From the NCBI GenBank assembly GCA_001179505.1, contig CDMY01000349.1, positions 1 to 64,000 of the forward strand: DNA of 64,000 nucleotides, in the 5' to 3' direction. Below the pieces are notes generated by a model. The model searched no databases. It saw only the letters and a list, made by a program, of their open reading frames with translations, and was not told the DNA's origin. The position numbers were made by a program, and so were the translations under genes. Positions 46,701 to 58,788 of the stretch are shown here, one piece after another; within the stretch, counting starts at the first letter, position 1; the number at the start of each line of letters is the position of its first letter. This DNA comes from Vitrella brassicaformis. Taxonomy: Eukaryota > Sar > Vitrellaceae.

Positions 46701-48623
46701 CGAGTGGTCGTACGGTGTGCTATTTTCGCGTCTGCCGGTGACGTCTCTGCTGGTGCTCATCAGCGCCGTCCTGCTGGAGCAGAAGATCGTTGTCATATCC
46801 AAGAGCATTGCTGTCGGCACGGCAGTCGTCCTGGCTGTGCCAGCACTCATCCAGCCATTCAAGTAACTCTCCAACCAACCAGAGGAGACGACAGCAACCA
46901 ACACACTCGCCACTCTGTATGTCCCCATGGCATGGCAGGTGGATGCACGTGTTTCTGCCGATCTGCCCGACATCTCTGGCCGTCAACTTGATCGAGGCCC
47001 CTGTGCCCTTTCTCGTCTCACTGCAGGCCCTCCCCGCCGCCCTCCAGCAGCACATCCACGCCATGCAGCAGCTAACACCCTCACCCAGACCCTCCGACAT
47101 GTCCGCATTCGGCGCACCGCCCTCTCTCCCGCTGCCCCTGGCGAGCAGGGACGGCTGTGACGAGATGGACACGGACAGTGCGATGGACCTGGTGGTCATC
47201 GACATCGACAACGCCACCTACTGGGTGGGCAGCAAGGCCCTCACACACAAGTTGGCGGGCGCCCCTCAGCTCTTCAAGGCTCTGGGCAAGTTCCAGCTGC
47301 TGCTGCAGCACCCCTCCCAGCAGCAGAGAGCACCCCCACCACCATCCCGCCCCACGCCGCCCACGTCATCTCCCAGATCGGCCGTGACGGAGCGTGTCAG
47401 CCGCAGCCCCCGATGGATGGCGGCCATCACCAGGCGGACCAAGAACGTGGAGGGTGGCAAGAGGTCCGTCACAGAGGAGGGGGAGGCCACGACGACTGCC
47501 AAACAGGACTCACAGGAGGAGATCATGGACGGCGAGGGAGAGGAGGACGGAGGCGGTGGCAAGACGCATCGGCAAAGGGGACAGCGATTCTTTGCCGGCG
47601 CTATGGGTGCGTACGCACGCACGGTGCAGCCAGCCAGCCAGAAGATGATCGGTCAGTCACAATCCCATAAATTTGTTTCTGTGTGTTTCGCACATCTGTG
47701 CAGCTCTGCGCATCCCCCGCAGCCAAGGCCGCGTGATCTCCGCGCCTGAGGCAGCCCCCACAGGCAAGGGTGACCGCTCACCCCCCTCCCTCACCAGGAG
47801 GCGCCTGTCGCTCCCATCGGTGGTCGGCTTCGGTGTGCATCGCACCAGCGGCGGCGGGCCCCCCTCCCCCTCCCCCAACTCACCCAGGGAGTACACCCCT
47901 CGCCCCACCTCACCCGCTGACGCCACCACGACCAGTCATCGATCTGTCGCTGGCGCGCTCTTCTCACGCCCGTCCGCATCCCCACATGCGTCACTATGGA
48001 GGCGGGACAGAGACAGAGACAGAGGTGCCCCGTCAGTGTCTGCCGGCGGCTCCCCGCTGTTCAACAACCACGGGGGCATGGGTGGGATGGCTGTGGGCCC
48101 GCTGGGTCTGGCTGTGCTGGGTCTGGGATTCGAGTTCACAGCCGAGCAAACGGAGCTGCTGCACCAGATGGGGGATCTCCTGCAGGCCGCCGCGGAGCTG
48201 CTCGCCAGCCACCTCAAGATCTTCGTTCGCGAGTTCTACAACGTCAACCCCGTCCCACCGGTGCCCCAGAACCCGCCGCCCACACCACCGCCACCACTGG
48301 GCAGACGTAGCACAAAGGAGAGGCTGGAGGCTGATGACCGATTTGGGCTGGAGGAGGCACAAAACGGAGTAGTGGTGGCTGATGGGGCGCCGGCGCCCGT
48401 CGCTTTGTCCGCTGCAGTGGGGGGTGAGGGGGTCACCCCACCCCCGCAGATGCTGACGTTGCTATATGATGTGGAGAGCCTTGGGCGTGCGTGGGATGAG
48501 TATGCCGGGCGCAACTTCGCTGTGTGTGATCGGCCCTTCGCTGTGTCGTACTTTCGGACGCAAATGTGCCAGTACCAGCTAGAGAGGCTCATTCGCGAGC
48601 TGATGCTGCCGCAACAACAGTGA
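43668..48623 (+). CDS. DENN-domain protein (probable Rab guanine-nucleotide exchange factor)
   Basis: Ten exons: 43668-44022, 44110-44307, 44404-44879, 44978-45139, 45230-45731, 45822-45958, 46063-46593, 46690-46862, 46939-47651 and 47704-48623. A disordered N-terminus precedes a tripartite DENN region. The upstream DENN strand is RLFEFFFIIGVS, followed later by the strand CYCIVSRYPYFRLFFDVLFA. The core is LFSRLPVTSLLVLISAVLLE then QKIVVISKS, PFKWMHVFLPICP and APVPFLVSL. The downstream part has LVVIDIDNATYW. DENN proteins activate Rab GTPases at endomembranes. Large Ser/Pro-rich insertions split the domain. A C-terminal helical part (TELLHQMGDLLQAAAELLAS) ends at a stop before 48624. The alternative start at 43716 is favoured if the motif at 43682 is promoter. 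Confidence 0.85.
43682..43690 (+). promoter_or_regulatory. TGCGAGCTT motif
   Basis: Exact 9-mer, 64 bp from the RlmI-like start. Confidence 0.45.
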
Positions 48624-48694
48624 TGTCCGGAACGAACGAATGCACACCTGCCCACGTGGCGTGGCGTGGCCTCTCTCTTTGTTGTCCTATGTGG

Positions 48695-48714
48695 ACGTAC
48701 GTACGTACGTACGT
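48695..48714. repeat. (ACGT)5 microsatellite
   Basis: Five ACGT units in the 288-bp convergent spacer between the DENN and lectin-like genes (48624-48911). The tract is self-complementary. Confidence 0.85.
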
Positions 48715-48911
48715 GTAATTGGTGTGTACGTGTGTGCTTTACGTCTATCTATCTGTCAATACGCCATCATTTGATGATTTTGCGATCGACAGAGCTAGCA
48801 CAGCAACAGTCCGCTCCACACACAAGCCAGACCAGTCCAATTGGCACCCATAGACATGGACACGTACACACACTCACACACAGACACAGACACACAGCCC
48901 CCTCCGCCCCC

Positions 48912-50807
48912 TCAACGCTCCTCCGGCGCGGGTTGCTGCTGCTGTTGTTCTCTCTCCGGCTCATCGCCCGTTGACTCTTCAGCAGGGTTTCCAGACGACT
49001 CGCCCCCAGAACTCTGTGTCTCGGTAGAAGGGAAAGCGGCGGGCGGCGGCGATGCCTCGGGGTCACTGGGGAAGACCAGAAAGTCAAAGAAGACGTCCTC
49101 GCACTCCCTGCCCTTGGTGCCCTCCACCGTCCTGGCCAGCACGCGGAAGTGCTTCGTCGTGACGTCAGATATCTGGAAGCTATACAGCACTGACGCGCAG
49201 TCGTCGCCGCGCTTGGACCTGACGGACCGGCAAGCCAAGGCAAGAGGAAGGAGCCGAGAAAGAGATTGCCATTTCTTGTGTCGTGTGTGTGTGTCTGTGT
49301 GTTGATTCGAGGGGGCTGACCGAATGATGCCGAAGACCTTTGGTGGCGTCTTCTTGTAGGCCTTGTTGTATGTGAGCTTAGTCGACTCACCCACCGTCAG
49401 ACGGACACGACCAAGAGTGAGACCGCTGGGCAGACGGACTGCATTTCATACCAACAAAAAAATAAGATGGATGGGATCAGCCAAGCCAGTCAGTATGCAA
49501 GCTGTGTCTCGCCGTGTGCACGGCCGTCTCCCCCACCCCCCTTCCACCCACCAGATCCGAATACTTCCTGGTCAAATATGACCTTGGCGATCGGCCCGTA
49601 AGGCGCCTGTGGCGGCTGGATGGCCACCCAGTGAAGCACCACCGTCACATCCTTATCCCACCCCTTGGCCTGCCACCCCATTTTCCGGCCTGTACCGGCG
49701 TCCACTCGGCCGTACTTGGCCTTGTAGCCGTGGTGCGTGCTACTGTGGATGTTGACGGCCACACCAGAGGCGAATGTGCGGGAGGTGGCCGAATGGGAGG
49801 GGGGGTGGAAGAGCTCAGGGGTGACGAACACAAGGGGGGCAACGAGGGAGGGCGAGAAGGGGCGGCGGAAGGGCCGTACCACGTAGGCAAGCCGGTCGAT
49901 GGACGTGTGAAAAATGTCGGAGCCAAACTCGACAAAGAGATCATCTGGGGGGCAGGGCAGGCAGAAAGAAGCAGACCAGACAAAAGACCAGTCAGTGGCT
50001 ACACAAGCGCAGAGACACAATATATATATGTCTCTCCTTACCTTCAGGGAACTCCACTATATCGATGTATGCCGTCTCATTGCCTACGGGCTCGGGCCAC
50101 CCTGGCCCGGGATCTTCCCTCTCCCCCCCGGCGGGCAGGTTGCCCGTCATTCGTCTCAGCTCCGTCACTTCGCTGCTTTCCACTGCCTTGAAGACCGAGA
50201 AGGTGAATGCAGCCGGCATCTGGCTGTTGTCCAGGGTGTGCACGGTCACTGCGAATGTGGCATTGGCCGCCCAGCCGCGACTCGCACGGACCTGCCGCAC
50301 ACACAAACACACATGCACGATGGATGGATGATTCATGCACGCCTTTGCCTTGGCCTTCTCCCCTCCCTCCCCCTGTGCCGTACCGATGCGAGCACTCTCC
50401 TGGGGGCTCTCTTGCGCTTCGGCCATGTGAATCGGTATGTCTTGAGGGCGTCCGTGCTGCCGGGCAGTGGGAAAGTGACCGTTGCAAAAGGCCAGTCGCA
50501 CAGCCAGGTGCCCTCAGTGGAGCACGACAACAGAGCCGACAAGTCCGATTTCTCGGGAGCGGGCGTTGTTGTGGCGTTGGTTGCTGCAGTGGGGACGATG
50601 GGCTGCGACTCTTGGAGGAACGAGGAGGGGGTGAGAGGGCGGAAGTCAGCTTCTGCCACACATCAGGGGAAGATGGATTATGGCATTTGCGGCATCTGAT
50701 TTGCATGCACCTCTTTGGCTGAGCTCCGCGTCTGCGAGAGGCCCGTGCATCCTTGCGAGGTACCCCATGGGGAGGAGGAGGGCCAGGGAGAGCCACAGGG
50801 CCTTCAT
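48912..50807 (-). CDS. secreted protein with H-type-lectin-like repeats (tentative)
   Basis: About six exons. The start (50807) gives a signal peptide (MKALWLSLALLLPMGYLA); an upstream in-frame ATG at 50939 would bury it. Three beta-rich modules of similar layout follow. In each, an F-x-x-P-x-V strand precedes a strand with polar residues ending in F-x-V: TYRFTWPKRKRAPRRVLASV; RPFSPSLVAPLVFVTPELF ending in VTVVLHWVAIQPP; and YKKTPPKVFGIIRS with ISDVTTKHFRVLA. The W-V-A-I ending and the V-T-x-x-x-F-x-V strand resemble H-type lectin domains (discoidin/Helix agglutinin type), which bind GalNAc at the cell surface. Recognition is by eye and moderate. The C-terminus is Pro/Glu/Gln-rich. Confidence 0.55.
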
Positions 50808-50891
50808 TGTCAGCGCCTGTGCGATGTCTGCGATAACCACTGTTTCTCTTCTTCTCGGAGTGGTACCAAAGGGAGAGTCAACGGCCCCCCA

Positions 50892-50900
50892 GGCGAGCTC
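50892..50900 (+). promoter_or_regulatory. GCGAGCTC motif in a 155-bp divergent spacer
   Basis: GGCGAGCTC, 85 bp from the lectin-like start and 63 bp from the membrane-protein start. Confidence 0.35.
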
Positions 50901-50962
50901 AGATGGCACCGGGTGCGGCGAGTGTGCGTTTGTTTCCATTTGACGCTGATCCCGAGTGTTGA

Positions 50963-52393
50963 ATGCCTGTCACTGACACTGATCTAGAGTCCGAGGGCCG
51001 GCTGCCGCTGACTCACCCTCCGGAGTCTGCCGAGAGTGACAGCGAACGCGGTCAGGCGTCCTCCCCGCTGGCGTCGTCCTCACTGGGCATGGAGGCCTTC
51101 TCCCTTCGTCGTGATGAGGACGACACCGAGCGCGACCGGTCCCTGTTGTCGACATCTCCCACGTCGAGAGAAGCTACGGCGAGGTGGTTCTACTGGCGAG
51201 GGGGGAAGCTGAGGGTGTCGAGGGCAGCATACCAGATCATGACGGGCATTCTCTTCCACATCCTGCTTATCGTGGTCGTGGAAACGGTCTTCTTCTTCAC
51301 GTGAGTGACTCAGTCACACGTGCAGTCAGTCGCATGCAGATGGCACACAGACGAAGGGTGCGGTGCGACATGGTGCTGTGTGTGTTGCCCTGTTTGTTAA
51401 GGTATGTGACGCGTCAGGAGATGCTGAGCTTTGGTCGGAATATCAACACGACAGGGTACTCTGCCGCCAAGACCAGCGTGGAGGAGCTGCAGCAGACCCC
51501 CACCGGCAAGCAGCTGCTCTGGACGGCTCATGTCGCACTCACAAACCCCAACAAACGCCAGGAAATCGCACAGGTCAGAGACACATTGGCAGGCAGGCAG
51601 GCAGTGCACTCACCGTTGTTCCCAGCCGCCATTGGCTTTCTAATGGATTCTATGTGTGTGTGTTGTGTGCAGGAGATAGTTTTGCAGATCGAGGTGCTGC
51701 GTCGTGCTCGTCTCGTCCTCGAGAATGCACCCATTCCGTGGGAGAAACTCAACATCACCAAGGAAGAGGCTCACGATATGCTCGAGAGTACCCCACCCCG
51801 CACAGAGGGAGGGAGGGGGGAATGCAGCGAAGAGCGCTGGTATGTGTCTCGCGTCTGTGTGTGTGTGTGTGTGTTCAGAGGATGACCAGGCCGCGCAGAA
51901 CGTGATCCAGCTGCTGCACAATGTGACGGCCAGCCACAGCAATGACTTCGATGTGTACCTCCAGAAATACGTCCAGGGCAAACGAGACAAGGGTAAGCAA
52001 CCGGAGACGCAGCAAGGGCAAGGGCAACTGCAGTCAGGAGTTTCTCTGTCTGTCTTTGTGTGTGCAGCAATCGAGCAGCGCCACCGGCGTATGGCTGCCA
52101 ACCGCAGCCTGGTGTTCCGTGCCATCGAGTTCAACGTGTGTGTGGCGTTGCTGGTGCTGGCCTGGGTCTTCGGCACCCCCCTGTATCTCTCAGACGCTCG
52201 CCTCAAAGACCTCCGGTGGAACGCCATCCTCCGCGACAACGCCATACTCATGTTCCTCCTCGCTCTATTCGAGTTCGCCTTCTTTAACTTCTTCGTCTCG
52301 AGGTTCAAAGTGGCCAGCAACGCTGAGACCATTGATGCCCTGGTGGAGACGACGCTCGACTACCTGAAGAATCTGAAAGTCGAGAAACCCTAG
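50963..52393 (+). CDS. multi-pass membrane protein, unknown function
   Basis: Five exons: 50963-51300, 51402-51573, 51673-51787, 51879-51992 and 52068-52393. The N-terminus is acidic and Ser-rich. A first membrane segment (IMTGILFHILLIVVVETVFF) is followed by a large, mostly polar loop with three N-glycosylation sequons (NTT, NIT, NVT), suggesting that it faces the lumen or exterior. Two more segments close the protein (VCVALLVLAWVFGTPLYL and NAILMFLLALFEFAFFNFFV), with a short helical tail. The topology (three segments, large loop) does not match any family I recognise. Confidence 0.7.
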
Positions 52394-52989
52394 TGGCCAC
52401 AGGCGGTGGGTCGTACGTGTCATGTGGGGGTATGGAATGGAATGGGGGATGTTTTGTCGGAAACGTTGCTTCTTCTGTTACCTACATGGTCGGTGCTGCT
52501 GTTGTTCTGTTGATACGTTCGTTGATTTCCCCCGTGTTGGTTTGTTTGGTCAATACGTTAGTACTAGGTAGGTGATGTGATGTGATGACACGAACAAGAG
52601 CAACAGACAGTGAGTGACTGCTGGCGGCCGGGCCTCCCATGACCTATCTATCTGTGTGTAATTAAAGGAAGGAGACATTTGTCCGCTGGTCGGCTCGTGT
52701 GTGTGGTGAGTCCATCCATGCTGTATACTGACTGTAGCTTGCTGCTGGACAGAAGTCAACTTATGTGACGGACGGACGGACGGACAGCTATGGTCTGCCT
52801 GCTACAACCAATCAACTGGATCAAGTGCGTGTCTCTCATCCATCGATTCATGTCTGTCTTCACACGCGCCGCTAATGCTCGACGGCAGTACGTGCATGTA
52901 CTCATCGATGTATACAGGCGTCCCTACAGACAAAAAGCCCTCGGTGCGAGAGACCTACCATCAGCACTCTCATGCTAGCATCACATTAG
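52394..52989. other. convergent intergenic region
   Basis: Lies between the membrane-protein gene and the helical-repeat gene. AT-richer than its surroundings, with a (GGAC)n tract near 52770-52788. No gene was seen. Confidence 0.55.
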
Positions 52990-55900
52990 CTAGCTCCTCA
53001 ATGTGCACACGCCGTTGACCGAATCGCTCTCCAACGTGACAGCCGAAGCGTCGAGCCCCACTGCACTCAGCATCTTGGTCAGCTCCATCAGATCGGTGTT
53101 GTCGAGCTCGTCGAGCCGCTGCAGCAGGTGGGCACCGATGGCACGCATGACGGCCTGCAGGTCGTCAGCAGTCTCAGCTCGGCCGAGTGGATTTGGCCCA
53201 ACCATTGCGCGGCTCATCCTGACACAACACACCCACCGCGCGGATGCATGTAAGTACGTGACATGATGGGTCTGTCTGTCTGTCTGTCTGCCACACCCAC
53301 ACAAGCGTGTTGTGTTGAGTGGTGGACGTCATGTATGTGTGTATGGTTTGTGTATGGTACCATACATACCTGAGAATCTGTTTGGTTGTCCTCCCCTTGA
53401 TGTAGGGCAGGAGCTGACCCCTCACAGCCTTGACAGCCACAGTGTATCGATTCCCCGCCCGCTTTTCACCGAGGCACTCGAGCGCATCGATCAGCTCATC
53501 CAGGGCCACCCAGCTGACGGTAGATCGGCTCACCCGTCCCCAATTGATGGCTTCCCCAGCAGCCGCCAGATGCTCCCACAGTAAATGGTCATCCGCTCCT
53601 GGCCGGCGACAGCCGGGCCCCGTGGCGAAGAACTGCACCAGCGTTGCCCAATCGCGCATTCCCAGCTCGGTGGCCCCACCCTCTGCCGCCGTCAGCCGCT
53701 CAATCGCTGCATGTGCTAAGGCACATCGACGGGCCCCCCAGGCCTCAGTGTCATAGGCACAGAGGTCATCATGTCGCTTGCACGCCAGCGACAGAGCGCC
53801 ACACAGGCGAGCGAGGGTCTTGAGGAAGAAGGCGTCAATCCGTCGAGTCGCCTCGTCAGCCACGGCAGCAAACAGAGATGGGGGCGCCAGGCCCGCGTTG
53901 AGAAAGGCCCAGCAAAGGACGGTCAGGTCGGGGGGAGTGCAGTCTCGCAGAGTCCACATGCTGCTGCTGCTGCTGCTGCCGCGGCGCGAGCCGTCCACGA
54001 GAGCCCCAGCCACCGTGTGGAAGAGACGGTATACATCGGCGCGCTTATCGACATCGGCCGCATTGTCTCTGCTGCCCCTGGCCGGCATGATGAGCTTCGA
54101 TAGCGCCCACATGAGTGCGATGAGGCGACCTGGGGGTAGGGAGGGGAGGGCGGATGCGGAGAGGGTCTCGAGGGCGCTGGCGAGATCCTGGACGAGCAGC
54201 AGCCGCTGGGTGGCCGGAACGAGGGGCTCAGAGGACGCGCGTGGGCGTGCATTAGCGAGTGCATATGTGAGCCGGGAGAGCTGTGCCCCATCAAAGCGGT
54301 CCAGCTGCGAAACCACTCCGGTCACCAACATCCTGATTGACAGACAGACAGACAACACACACAGCAGCAGAGACCGTGAGTGAATTGAATGAGCCAATCA
54401 GGATGTTGTCCCCGCTCACTCGAATATCGGCGTGTCATCAGCCAGGCCGGTCTTGCTTATCACATGGGAAAGGCCGATCAGCTTCTCTGGTGACAGCCTG
54501 ATCGCTCCGTCCCCCTTGATTGCGTCGATGATGCTGGTGTGTGCGATGAGTGGCCGCACCAGAGCGGCCTGCCGCACACCGCTGCCGACAAAGGCCAGGG
54601 CCAGGTCGACCAGCTGGTCGGCAGACGGAGGGGGGAGGAAAGCGTGTGTCGATGGTGATGGCGATGGCGCCAGAAGAATGAGCGTCTGCTCGGCACAGTA
54701 CCTGTGTGTGTTGGGCAGACGGAAATTGCACACACACATCCATGTCATGTCCAATCTCCACCCACCCCTGCTTATTACCTCATTTCCTGTCGGGCCTTCC
54801 ATTTCTGTGAGTGCAGGGCAGGGAGAACACGCGCCGTGCGCACCACCATCGAGAAGTCCTGCACAACAGACACAACAAAGGCAACACTCTCTATCCACTA
54901 ACCCACCCTTCCACCTTGTCTGTCTGTCTGCCCTGGTGGTCCCACTCAGCTAACCTGCACGTTGCCCTGTTCCAGTCTTCGCCGCAACTCGCGCCGCACC
55001 AGCTTCCGTGCTGCCTCGTCCGTCTCGTCACCCTCACACTTGCCCGCCACCAGGGCATCAGCCTGACAGACATATGGAAGAAAGAAGCTTTCGATGATTC
55101 ACATCGCACGCATCATCCCCGCCCCGCCCCGGCCCGTGGCTTCCATCCACCCGTCTTGTCTTCCTTACGATTGCCAGGAGCAGGTCGATGGGTGCCGTCC
55201 GTGTGGGTCTGCTGGATGGAACCGGCCACTTGACGAGCAGGGCCTGCAGAATGAATGACCCGACACGACCCCACAAACGTTAGAGAAACGGCGAGTGCAG
55301 CCAGCCAGCGAGTAGCCCGCAGTCATCGTGCGGGCTCCGTACAGATCCTACTCACCGTGAACAGGGCCTGTCTTGGTTGCACCGCCCTGACGTCGGTCAT
55401 CGCCCACAGCAGGCTGCAGAGAGCCTGGATTGATGCAGCCACGAAGGGTCAACGTCCACTGTCGATGGAAGGTTCGAGGCGCTCTCTCACTCACCTGTGG
55501 CGACATTCGTTTGGCTATCACGTTGAGCCTCATTTTGGACAGGAAGGAGGCAGCTGCAGGTGGGGTGGAGGGGCCGCCCAGCACACATGCAGCAGCGTCC
55601 CTTGAACCAGCTTCACACCACCTGCACACGATACGTCCATCCAGAAAGAGAATCTGATCGCCCTGTCCCGTCCACACATCCGCGTGAATCCACTGCCTCC
55701 CTAACGTACTTACATACCTGAGGCTCTTCTGCAGTGTCTTGTCCATCATATCGTCCCAACTGGCACCCTGCACCCTGCTGTAGGCCGCCAGCATATCCCT
55801 GACCGTCGTCGGTGGAGCCTCATCGAATGACCTTATCACAAAAGGCTCCAGCCACCTGAATGAATGAACAAGGGACAGAGACACCATATATAGGGTGGCG

Positions 55901-58566
55901 TCTCTTCTTCCCCTCTCATGTATGTTGCCGTACCTAAAGCACATGTCCATGCATCTGGGGTCCTCGCTGGCGCTTGTAGCGTCCCGCAGCGAGGTCACAA
56001 GCGTCGCCACATCATGTGCCATCCTCTGCTGGTCGTCGGGCTGTCCGCCCACGCCCAGCCGGTCGGCAATGTTTCGGTGGTCGATCCATGTGGTCACCAG
56101 GTGCATCATCAGCGCAACTCCGTCGGAGAAGGCAGGGACGGATTCTGCAGCAGAGAGCCGGCTAAGCGCCTGCAAAGGCACATACAACAGGGGCGGAAAA
56201 GACCATTCTCATGCCGACCACACTCACGTTGTTTTGTTACCTTTGCTGTTGTTTGGACCAGGCCGACGATTCGTGACGGATCCTGCTGGTCACCGGGTGT
56301 GGCGGGTCCCTCTAGCCAGTAGATGCGGCATAGAGAGGGCGCCAGGGAAGGATGATGCTCAGCAACCGCAGAAAGCGCTGACAAACACCACTGACACAAC
56401 ACACACACACACACAGAGGGAGAGCTCGTCTCTCACTGCATGACTATTCATCTCAATCACACCGGTTCGTTCCACCGACCTCTTCATCTCCTTCTTGGCC
56501 GCCGGCCTGCCGCATGGAGTGCTCCATCAGCACTCGCAATCCCTCAACAGCTCCGCCACCTCTCCCGGCCAGAGCGGCCACATACGACGGCAACAGGGGG
56601 GAGGGAATGGTCCGCAGCGGGTTGCCGTGCGTGGGAATGATGTTTTCCGGTGGGCGGGAGGTGGCTTGGAGGAACGCGGCGAACATGTTGTGGTTGTGGA
56701 ACTCACACAAACGACGGAGGCCAACCGACGCAACATCCTACACACATCCACCAACCCAACACACGAGAGACAGACAGACAGACAGACAGCCTTGCGTCTT
56801 CCGTCCTTTGCTGGGTTCCTTTCGTACCTACCTACCTCCAGCACTGTCTGAGCCTCCTGGGCCAGCGAAGGCACGTCCATCAACAAGCCACACGCCTGGG
56901 CAGCGGCCGACAAATCTTCACACGTGCTCCCGACCTCAAGTGCCCTGCCCGCCCCCCCAGTGTACCGCCGCAGCAACTCGCCAACCAGCGCCTCGCCCTC
57001 TGCTCCTGCTCGCCCGTCACACACCAGCTCCGCAAAGCTTCTCAGCCACTGACCCCAGTCGCGGACAGAGGCGCGGTCGCTGGCAAGATGGGCCCGCGCT
57101 CTCGACGCAATACGCTCCAGCATGCCACATTCGTCCTCCCAATCCCCTCGGATGGCCGCGCGCGTGAAGCTCCACGCGGCCATGGTGGTGTCCGAGGCCG
57201 AGAGCGATGAAAGGAAGGGCATGAGCAGGCCCGCCAGGCGCTCCCAGAGCAGGGCGTCGTGCACATCGGCCCTCACGAAGGCCCACGCCAGGTTGACGGG
57301 GTTGGACGCGCGTCGCTTGAAGGACAGCAGGTGGAACGACGGCAGACTCCCCTTGACAATGGCATCAGCCGCATGCCTCAGCAGCCGCCCGTCGTAGTAC
57401 CCCATTCGCGCACACCCCCACAGCACGACCGTCCAGTCCTCCATCGCCTTGCGAGAGGGGGGAGGAGAGGGAGAGGCAGAGGGGCCATCCAGTGGAAAAC
57501 GCTCACGCAACTGCTGACCCACTCGGACGAAGAGCCTCTGCACAGACGTCTCGGCGCGCCAATGTCCTGGGGATTGCGCCGACTCCATCAGCTTTACCAT
57601 TCCCCACACCAGATTCGCCAGCTCCCGAGACTCGAAATCACTCAAACGTGTGCTTGCCCAGCCAATAATAAAGCGGCCCATAGCCTCCCTCCCTTGGTAT
57701 CGCCCCTTGACGGCCGACAGAAACAGACTCAGAGCCTCCTCCACACGTAGCCTCCCTTCCGCATCATCAGCCAGCCGTTCCGTCTCAACATAGTGGAACA
57801 GCTCGTTCCAGAGAGGGCGCAATCGGCCATCCACCGCATGACCATCCTCCCTGAGACACTCCGCCCCCGACCACAGCAGGTTGGCAAGCCCCACATGCGA
57901 CAGCTCGTGCTTGCGCGGGAGGGACGCCTCAAACACACGCGTGATGATGCGGACATGGCCGGTGGGCTTCAGCCGCGCCAGACTGTGTGCGATAGAGTTG
58001 AGGTTGCGTGCAGGGAAGGAGGATGCCAGCGGAAGGGAGCGGTCCAGGTCATCCAGTAGCCGCAACAGCAAAGGATCGGACCGCTGGAGAGGACTCTGCT
58101 GTGCGCCTGCCAGCTTGGCCCATCTGTGGAGCGCCGTCACCAGATTGACCAAGTTGAAGCCATCAACAGAGGCGTCCACAAGCGCTTCAAGCTCGTCCAG
58201 GGACCGCACTTGTGTGAGCCGCTTGTTGATGCGAAAATTCTCTGCAGTCGTGTTGGACATACGTGTGTCGAAGAGATCTTCAGCATCATCATGATGCAGA
58301 GCCGGCCCACAATCGACGCGCGGATGAAAGTCCAAAAGAGCCGGAGAGCTGGGCGCCAGGCTGACGGGAGGAGAGGCCTGCGGAGGGGCGGTGAGGGCGG
58401 TCGTTGTCACTGCTGCTGGTGCGTGCTGCCGCCGCTGTGCGATGGGAGGGGCGATGAACGTGAGATGCCTCCCGTGACATGATGCAGCACCGAACTGACA
58501 GATCCACACTAGATATAAGACCCACAAGGCATCCTTGTTCTTCTGGAGCCTTGCATGGTGCATCAT
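52990..58566 (-). CDS. large helical-repeat protein (FASTK/HPR-like), probable plastid RNA factor
   Basis: One gene of about ten exons; the first coding exon is unusually long (58566-56836, 577 codons). The N-terminus has a hydrophobic signal (LWVLYLVWICQFGAASC) followed by LTFIAPP and a Ser/Pro/Arg stretch, a possible bipartite plastid leader. The rest is tandem helix pairs whose second helices share a pattern of L-x-x-x-x-W-x-x-x: VGLANLLWSGAECL, RELANLVWGMVKLM, PVNLAWAFVRADV, TTMAAWSFTRAA, LIALMWALSKLI and LTVLCWAFLNAG. This is the signature of FASTK-associated and heptatricopeptide/OPR-like repeats, which bind organellar RNA. No terminal RAP domain was found; the last exon (residues ending VNGVCTLRS) is divergent. 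Exons between 56.2 and 54.4 kb were joined by open frame and phase and are less secure. Confidence 0.65.
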
Positions 58567-58588
58567 TCATCCTTTTTCTCGTCCCGCC

Positions 58589-58610
58589 GAGAGAGCGGTT
58601 TCACGCAATG
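58589..58610. promoter_or_regulatory. GAGAGCGGTTTC motif in a divergent spacer
   Basis: GAGAGAGCGGTTTCACGCAATG is nearly identical (20 of 22) to 43649-43670 in another divergent spacer. Followed at 58629-58637 by TAGCTCGCT, a degenerate TGCGAGCT-type motif. The spacer spans 58567-58788. Confidence 0.45.
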
Positions 58611-58788
58611 TCCTAGCCCTCCGCCTCTTAGCTCGCTCGACAAGCCAAGGGAGAAGGCCGGGGCGGCTTCCTCAGGGGTGTCGGCACCCGTTAAGGCGGA
58701 TCTTGGCTTGGCATCGAGCTGGAAGCGGAGGATCTGGGTGGTCACCGTAGCTGAAGATCTTGGTTGGTGAAGGCAGTGGGAGAGGAGG

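Noticed and set aside
50808-50939. N-terminal extension of the lectin-like protein from the ATG at 50939
   Set aside because: It would place the clear signal peptide internally and occupy most of the divergent promoter.
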